A stretch of DNA of 64,000 bases, from assembly GCA_963576735.1 (NCBI GenBank), contig OY755198.1, positions 1,178,001-1,242,000 of the forward strand, read 5' to 3'. The stretch's first letter is position 1; the number at the start of each line of letters is the position of its first letter. The position numbers and the translations under genes were made by a program. This document shows positions 59,725 through 64,000 of this stretch, piece by piece. The stretch comes from Bedellia somnulentella. Its lineage: Eukaryota; Arthropoda; Insecta; Lepidoptera; Bedelliidae. The notes below the pieces were generated by a model. It saw only the letters and a list, made by a program, of their open reading frames with translations, searched no databases and was not told where the DNA came from.

Positions 59725-59817
59725 TTCTCACGGCTATAAATCCCGTTAAGGAGAAGCATGAGCTTTAGATTTTGATAGGCCTTAGCCAGTTTCAGAAGTT
59801 CAGGCAATATATAGCAA
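59725..59817 (-). mobile_element. Old SINE-A copy, part 1 of 3
   Basis: TCTCACGGCTATAAATCCCG, GCCTTAGCCAGTTTCAGAAG. Interrupted at ATATAGCAAA by a SINE-B. Confidence 0.78.
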
Positions 59818-60177
59818 AATAACATAACATAAACGTTCACGCCGAATATCCCCGAAGGGGTTGGCAGAGGTACTAATACTTCTGAACATCACGAGACTGT
59901 CACCTGGTGTTTAGAGTACCCACGTTTTGCATGGACAGTGTACTCACGTGATAGGGGGCAGGCCTATCGCCGTTTTGTACGAACACACTGTCACATGACT
60001 AAGTACTCAGCCATGTGGGTTTCCTCACGATGTTTTACCTCACCGTTAACAACCATGATAAATTAACCACACATATGTCTTTAGAAAAGACAAGTTGGTG
60101 TAGGCCCGACCCGGGATTAAAACACTAGTCGTTTGCACGATAACCGGTGTTCTACCCATGGAGCTATCACGTCGTCG
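59818..60177 (-). mobile_element. SINE-B copy nested in SINE-A, 9-bp TSD
   Basis: ATAACATAAACGTTCACGCC to GGAGCTATCACGTCGTCG; flanks TATAGCAAA (59809-59817 and 60178-60186). The box B region is mutated (GGGATTAAAACAC). Confidence 0.9.
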
Positions 60178-60186
60178 TATAGCAAA

Positions 60187-60231
60187 TTAAATGGAACTTG
60201 ATAATGATTTTCCGGCCACATCGCCCAACAT
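60187..60231 (-). mobile_element. Old SINE-A copy, part 2 of 3
   Basis: TTAAATGGAACTTGATAATG, then CCGGCCACATCGCCCAACAT, matching the GGTCTCCAACCGCATCGCCC region. Confidence 0.78.
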
Positions 60232-60645
60232 AACATAACATAACATAAACGTTCACGCCGAATAGCCCCGAAGGGGTTGGCAGAGGTACTAATACTTCTG
60301 AACATCACGTGACTTTGTCACCTGGTATTCAGAGTACCCACGTTTTGCATGGATAGTATACTCACGTGATAGGGGGCAGGCCTATCGCCGTTTTGTATGG
60401 ACAGTGTACTCACGTGATAGGGGGCAGGCCCATCGCCGTTTTGTACGAATACACTGTCACATGACTAATTACAACTCAGCCATGTGGGTTTCCTCACGAT
60501 GTTTTCCCTCACCGTTAACAACCATGATAAATTAACCACACATATGTCTTTAGAAAAGACAAATTGGTGTAGGCCCGACCCAGGATTTGAACACTAGTCG
60601 TTTACACGATAACCGAGTGTTCTACCCACTGGGCTATCACGGTTG
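60232..60645 (-). mobile_element. SINE-B copy, second insertion, 15-bp TSD
   Basis: AACATAACATAAACGTTCAC to CTGGGCTATCACGGTTG; flanks CACATCGCCCAACAT (60217-60231 and 60646-60660). It contains an internal tandem duplication of about 49 bp around ACTCACGTGATAGGGGGCAG. Confidence 0.94.
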
Positions 60646-60660
60646 CACATCGCCCAACAT

Positions 60661-60757
60661 TCACTTAAAAAGCCCTTAGTCCGCCTTAAGCCCCCCTTAG
60701 TCGTCTCTTACGGTAAGAAAGGATATACCACAGCTATTCTCAGTCGACATTATACAG
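60661..60757 (-). mobile_element. Old SINE-A copy, part 3 of 3
   Basis: TCACTTAAAAAGCCCTTAGT to CAGTCGACATTATACAG, the head of the copy interrupted twice. Confidence 0.78.
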
Positions 60758-61097
60758 ATCTTAACCTTCCTATATAAAAGAGACATAGTATTGCAAATTA
60801 TCGTGCCCGACTCGCACTTGACCAGATTAAATCTAAAAGAAAAGTGTGGATTTATAAAAGCGTAAGAGTATACCATTGACCTTCCGCTGAGAATGTTCAC
60901 AGACCAAAACAATGGGATAGTGAACTGAATTCAACTTTAGTGATGGAACTTATCGATATACGAAACTAGGTCAGTATTACTATTGTATGAATACGTGAAG
61001 CAAAATTATGGACCCCTTTTTACGATTATTTAGGCTGCAGAGAAGTTTGAAATGTATAGCTGTTGTCTTAATGAAATAAAAATATTATAATAATTAT

Positions 61098-61472
61098 ATA
61101 ACATAACATAACATAAACGTTCACGCCGTTTATCCCTGAAGGGGTTGGCAGAGGTACCAATACTCCTGATCTCACATGGCAAGCGCCATCTAGTTACCAG
61201 AGAAGGTACCCACGTTTTGCTTAGACAGTGTACTCACGTGATAGGGGGCAGGCCTATCGCCGTTTTGTACGAATACACTGTCACATGACTAAGTACAACT
61301 CAGCCATGTGGGTTTCCTCACGATGTTTTTCCTCACCGTTAGCAACCATGATAAATTAACCACACATATGACTTTAGAAAAGATAAATTGGTGTAGGCCC
61401 GTCCCAGGATTGGAACTCACGCCCTTCTGTTTTAGGGGCGGGTGTTCTACCCACTGGACTATCATGTCGCTG
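61098..61472 (-). mobile_element. SINE-B copy with a different tRNA head, 11-bp TSD
   Basis: 3' end AACGTTCACGCCGTTTATCC with hairpin CCCTGAAGGGG. The body is partly shared with SINE-B (ATAGGGGGCAGGCCTATCGC). Its tRNA head, read on the minus strand, is GATAGTCCAGTGGGTAGAAC, ACCCGCCCCTAAAACAG and GAGTTCCAATCC, unlike the others in the anticodon arm. ATAATAATTAT flanks (61087-61097 and 61473-61483). Confidence 0.9.
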
Positions 61473-61483
61473 ATAATAATTAT

Positions 61484-62770
61484 TTATTTATTTATTCAGA
61501 CAACAATGGATCCATTTGTATTAGTAACACTTAAAAGCTATATTAGTATTAAAAATTATAATGAAATGAAATTAACAATTACATCTTATTTATATACTAT
61601 ACATATATTATACATATTATTTTCTGAAATAATGACACAAAGCGGTTTGTAAAATTGAAGAAAATACATTCCTTAAATTACTTGTTCCGACGTATGAATG
61701 TTTTTTGTGATAAAATTTGTAAATTACTAATTCAAAATACGTAGAAAATATTTTAATAGCCTATAATAATACTTCAATCATTCGTGCAAAAGTTTTAATT
61801 CATTTCTACTAAAATTAAATGTCTATCTAAATACAGCAAACATGTCAAGTACTTAAAAGTGATTATATCTAATAATACAATTAAAATGTCAATTTAAATT
61901 GACTGTCCATCATCATTATCTCTTAATATTATAATTATAATGTTAAATTAAAATTACCGTCTATACTATTACCTCCATCCCCAAATTTAAATATTAATGA
62001 AGCTAATCATATTTATATATATTAAATAATATTACAACACATAACATTTTGTCACTCGTTTGTGGAACACACTAGGGAACTTTTATTATATTACTACATT
62101 TTTATTGTATTAGATCAAATTAATACTACTCGATATAACACCCATCACTAGTAAATTTAAAAGCTATGAATCGGTCTAGTCTACTTTTCCCGCGCATGAC
62201 TGCGTATTACGAAACAATGGAAGATAGCTCAATGAAAATATTCTGAGAATACCTTAAAGTAATTGATAAAAAAACACCGGATTTTTAAACGGGAAGTAAT
62301 TTTATTGTCTAAATTAATTCCGCGTCACGCTTAAATTTGATGCGTTATTGAATTGACTCGTAATACGCCATCTTGATTTTTTCCCGCGCTTTTGTGAGAT
62401 ATGAAAGTGTTTCGTGTTTCGGAAGTAATTATTGTTTGTTCGGATCATCAATTCATCGAAATCAATAACGTATAATTATTATGTTGAAATCTTTACGTAA
62501 TTTTAGTGCTGTTTATATTACACCTTCTTGTTCTTTCAAAAGTTAAGTAATAAACTTTCACTCATTAAGATTTTGACGGGTTTTTCAGAAGCGGCTGTGA
62601 ATATGGTCTTCTTTGTCACAGATATGATTATAGTTATTAATAAAATTGATGACTTAAATTGAAACCTTTGTGGGGGAGTCTCAGAGCTTCCATTCAAAGT
62701 TTTTACTTAATAATTTCGTTCCCGCGAAGACCGCGTAGTAGAGGTATTGAAATAATATTTATTGAAAAGA
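61484..62770. other. AT-rich DNA, no gene recognised
   Basis: 61484-61540 resembles 45340-45400 (CAGACAACAATGGATCCATT), a dispersed repeat edge with a TTTATTTATT run. The remainder shows no coding signal. Confidence 0.4.
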
Positions 62771-62773
62771 TTA

Positions 62774-62990
62774 AGCTGTGCAGCTAAGAATAGCACTACC
62801 CCATTTTCTCCCGCGGGTGTACGTAAGAGGCAAATAAGGGTATTGGGGCTTATTAAGGACTTTTTGTGCGATGTGGTTTGAGTGAGACCCATCACCAACA
62901 ACCTTTATTTTACCATACACAACTTCCAAAAGAGGCTGATAAATATCTAGTACCTTAGTTCTAGGGATTTATAGCCTTGAGTATATGCAT
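62774..62990 (+). mobile_element. SINE-A copy, moderately diverged
   Basis: GCTGTGCAGCTAAGAATAGC to AGCCTTGAGTATATGCATG; the hairpin arm is shortened. Confidence 0.83.
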
Positions 62991-63021
62991 GAAAGACTGC
63001 CATACGCAGCGTTTTGGGGTT

Positions 63022-63362
63022 TCGTACGAATGAAAGGACTATTCAGATGGTTTGGGCGCACGAACGGATGGATGAAAGTAAAGAGTCAAAAGAAATACAT
63101 ATATAGAGATCCTGTTTTATGTTATTATAAATAAATAAGTTACATTTATAAATAAATGAGATCGTATAGGACGGCCGCGTAAGAAGTTTGTAGACCAGAA
63201 TGAACAAATGCTTACAAAAGCGAGAGACCGAAGTGAAAAGAATAAAATAGCGTACGTATAAAACTTATAATTAATGTCAGAAAAGAATTTGTCAGTATCT
63301 TCCAAATTAGCGATCGATAGTATTTGCCTGCCCCAATGGGAACAATAGGAGGGAATATAATA
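63022..63362 (+). mobile_element. RTE-like LINE 3' fragment, old
   Basis: CAGATGGTTTGGGCGCACGA, GAACGGATGGATGAAAGTAA, AGGACGGCCGCGTAAGAAG, TTGCCTGCCCCAATGGGAAC. Coding is destroyed by indels. Confidence 0.75.
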
Positions 63363-63451
63363 TAAGTCCGTATATTGGTGAAATTTGTACATAATGATAT
63401 TTTATTTAAATAAAGTGTGTATAAATGAAATATTAGTAAATTTTTTAATGT

Positions 63452-63708
63452 GCCGTGTAGTGTCTGCTTAGAATAGCACTACCCCGTTTCTACCGATGGG
63501 TGTACGTAAGAGGCGACTAACGGTATTGGGGATATTTATATTTTAAGGGATTTTTGGGCGATGCGGCTGGAGACCTATCACCAACAACTTTTACATTACC
63601 ATCTTTTCCCCACTCCATTCCCAAAAGTGGCTGAGGAATTTCTAATTCCTGAGCTCTGGCTACCCTTTCTAGGGATTTATAGCCGTGCGTATATGTTATG
63701 TTATGTTA
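63452..63708 (+). mobile_element. SINE-A copy, ATGTT-tailed variant
   Basis: GCCGTGTAGTGTCTGC to GCCGTGCGTATATGTTATG with the (TTATG)n tail. It shares the CGTTTCTACCGATGGG and GCGGCTGGAGACC variants with 1373-1616. Confidence 0.9.
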
Positions 63709-63961
63709 GTTAATTTGTAAATAAATAAAATATGATGTTATATAAGTAAGGACGATAAAATTAATATGGGACCCTATATTACTAAGCGTTCATTGTTTGC
63801 CCGTCTGTCAGCAGGCTAAAACTTATGAACTGAGATAGTTAAGTGACACAGGCTATTAGGATTATAGTAAATTTCCGTACATATTAATGAATATAGTTAA
63901 AAAAACACGCTTTTGAAGCACTTTTAACTAGAAAGTGAAAAAAATCCTAACTTTAAGTACG

Positions 63962-64000
63962 TACATACATACATATACTCACGGCTATAAATCCCTTAAC
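63962..64000 (-). mobile_element. SINE-A copy, cut by the window edge
   Basis: ACATACATACATATACTCAC followed by GGCTATAAATCCCTTAA; the rest lies outside the window. Confidence 0.85.

Noticed and set aside
1..64000. CRISPR arrays, operons, ribosome-binding sites, rRNA genes
   Set aside because: Regularly spaced short repeats with unique spacers are absent; the repeats seen are transposons, microsatellites and one 145-bp tandem array. Gene structure is eukaryotic.

Overview
This window looks like nuclear DNA of an insect, most likely a moth or butterfly. It is AT-rich and has spliced exons with GT/AG boundaries. It carries an R4/Dong-type LINE, a LOA-like LINE, an RTE-like LINE, a Helitron of the A|TC...CTAG|T type, many MITEs, and two very abundant SINEs. 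There are no operons, no bacterial signals, no CRISPR array and no rRNA genes. The order assignment is inference.

Host coding content is sparse. On the minus strand three exons of one gene (25306-24921, 23895-23720, 18581-18389) join in compatible phases (0/0, then 2/1) into a serine/lysine-rich protein that ends in an acidic, aromatic tail. I do not recognise the family. Just downstream on the same strand, 17630-17112 is a 172-aa single-exon ORF with a signal-peptide-like start. A 450-bp inverted-terminal-repeat element ends on the base next to its ATG, and a SINE sits just past its stop. Everything else that codes is transposon.

Region by region. 1-3.7 kb: SINE-A copies in AT-rich DNA. 3.8-5.1 kb: piggyBac-like remnant that keeps the first exon of its transposase. 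6-8.7 kb: foldback, MITE and a 145-bp tandem repeat. 9.3-10.2 kb: MITE, tRNA-like palindrome, old SINE-B. 11-13.4 kb: LOA-like LINE with an uninterrupted RT-RNase H frame. 13.5-16 kb: two R4/Dong copies, one holding two nested insertions, bracketed by a duplicated 314-bp sequence. 16.9-25.3 kb: host genes with SINEs in the introns and a possible miniature LTR element at 21.4-21.9 kb. 30-32.6 kb: nested foldback, MITE and Harbinger-like element. 34.1-36.1 kb: RTE-like LINE with a 12-bp target duplication. 37.8-40.2 kb: nested palindromes and a Helitron. 42.5-43.1 kb: a long near-perfect palindrome. 44-45.3 kb: R4/Dong C-terminal half. 46-64 kb: mostly SINEs, RTE tails and AT-rich DNA.

The main theme is a LINE/SINE parasitic network. 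SINE-A (about 245 bp, roughly 45 pieces) and SINE-B (about 370 bp, tRNA-headed, about 15 pieces) are unrelated in their bodies. Both, however, end in the same roughly 45-nt module as the RTE-like LINE: a CAGAG/CTCTG block, a short C-run/G-run hairpin, a GCCGTGAG-like word, then a short-period tail (ATGT or ATGTT). This suggests that both SINEs are copied by the RTE-type reverse transcriptase. Exact target duplications and nested insertions allow relative dating of many copies.
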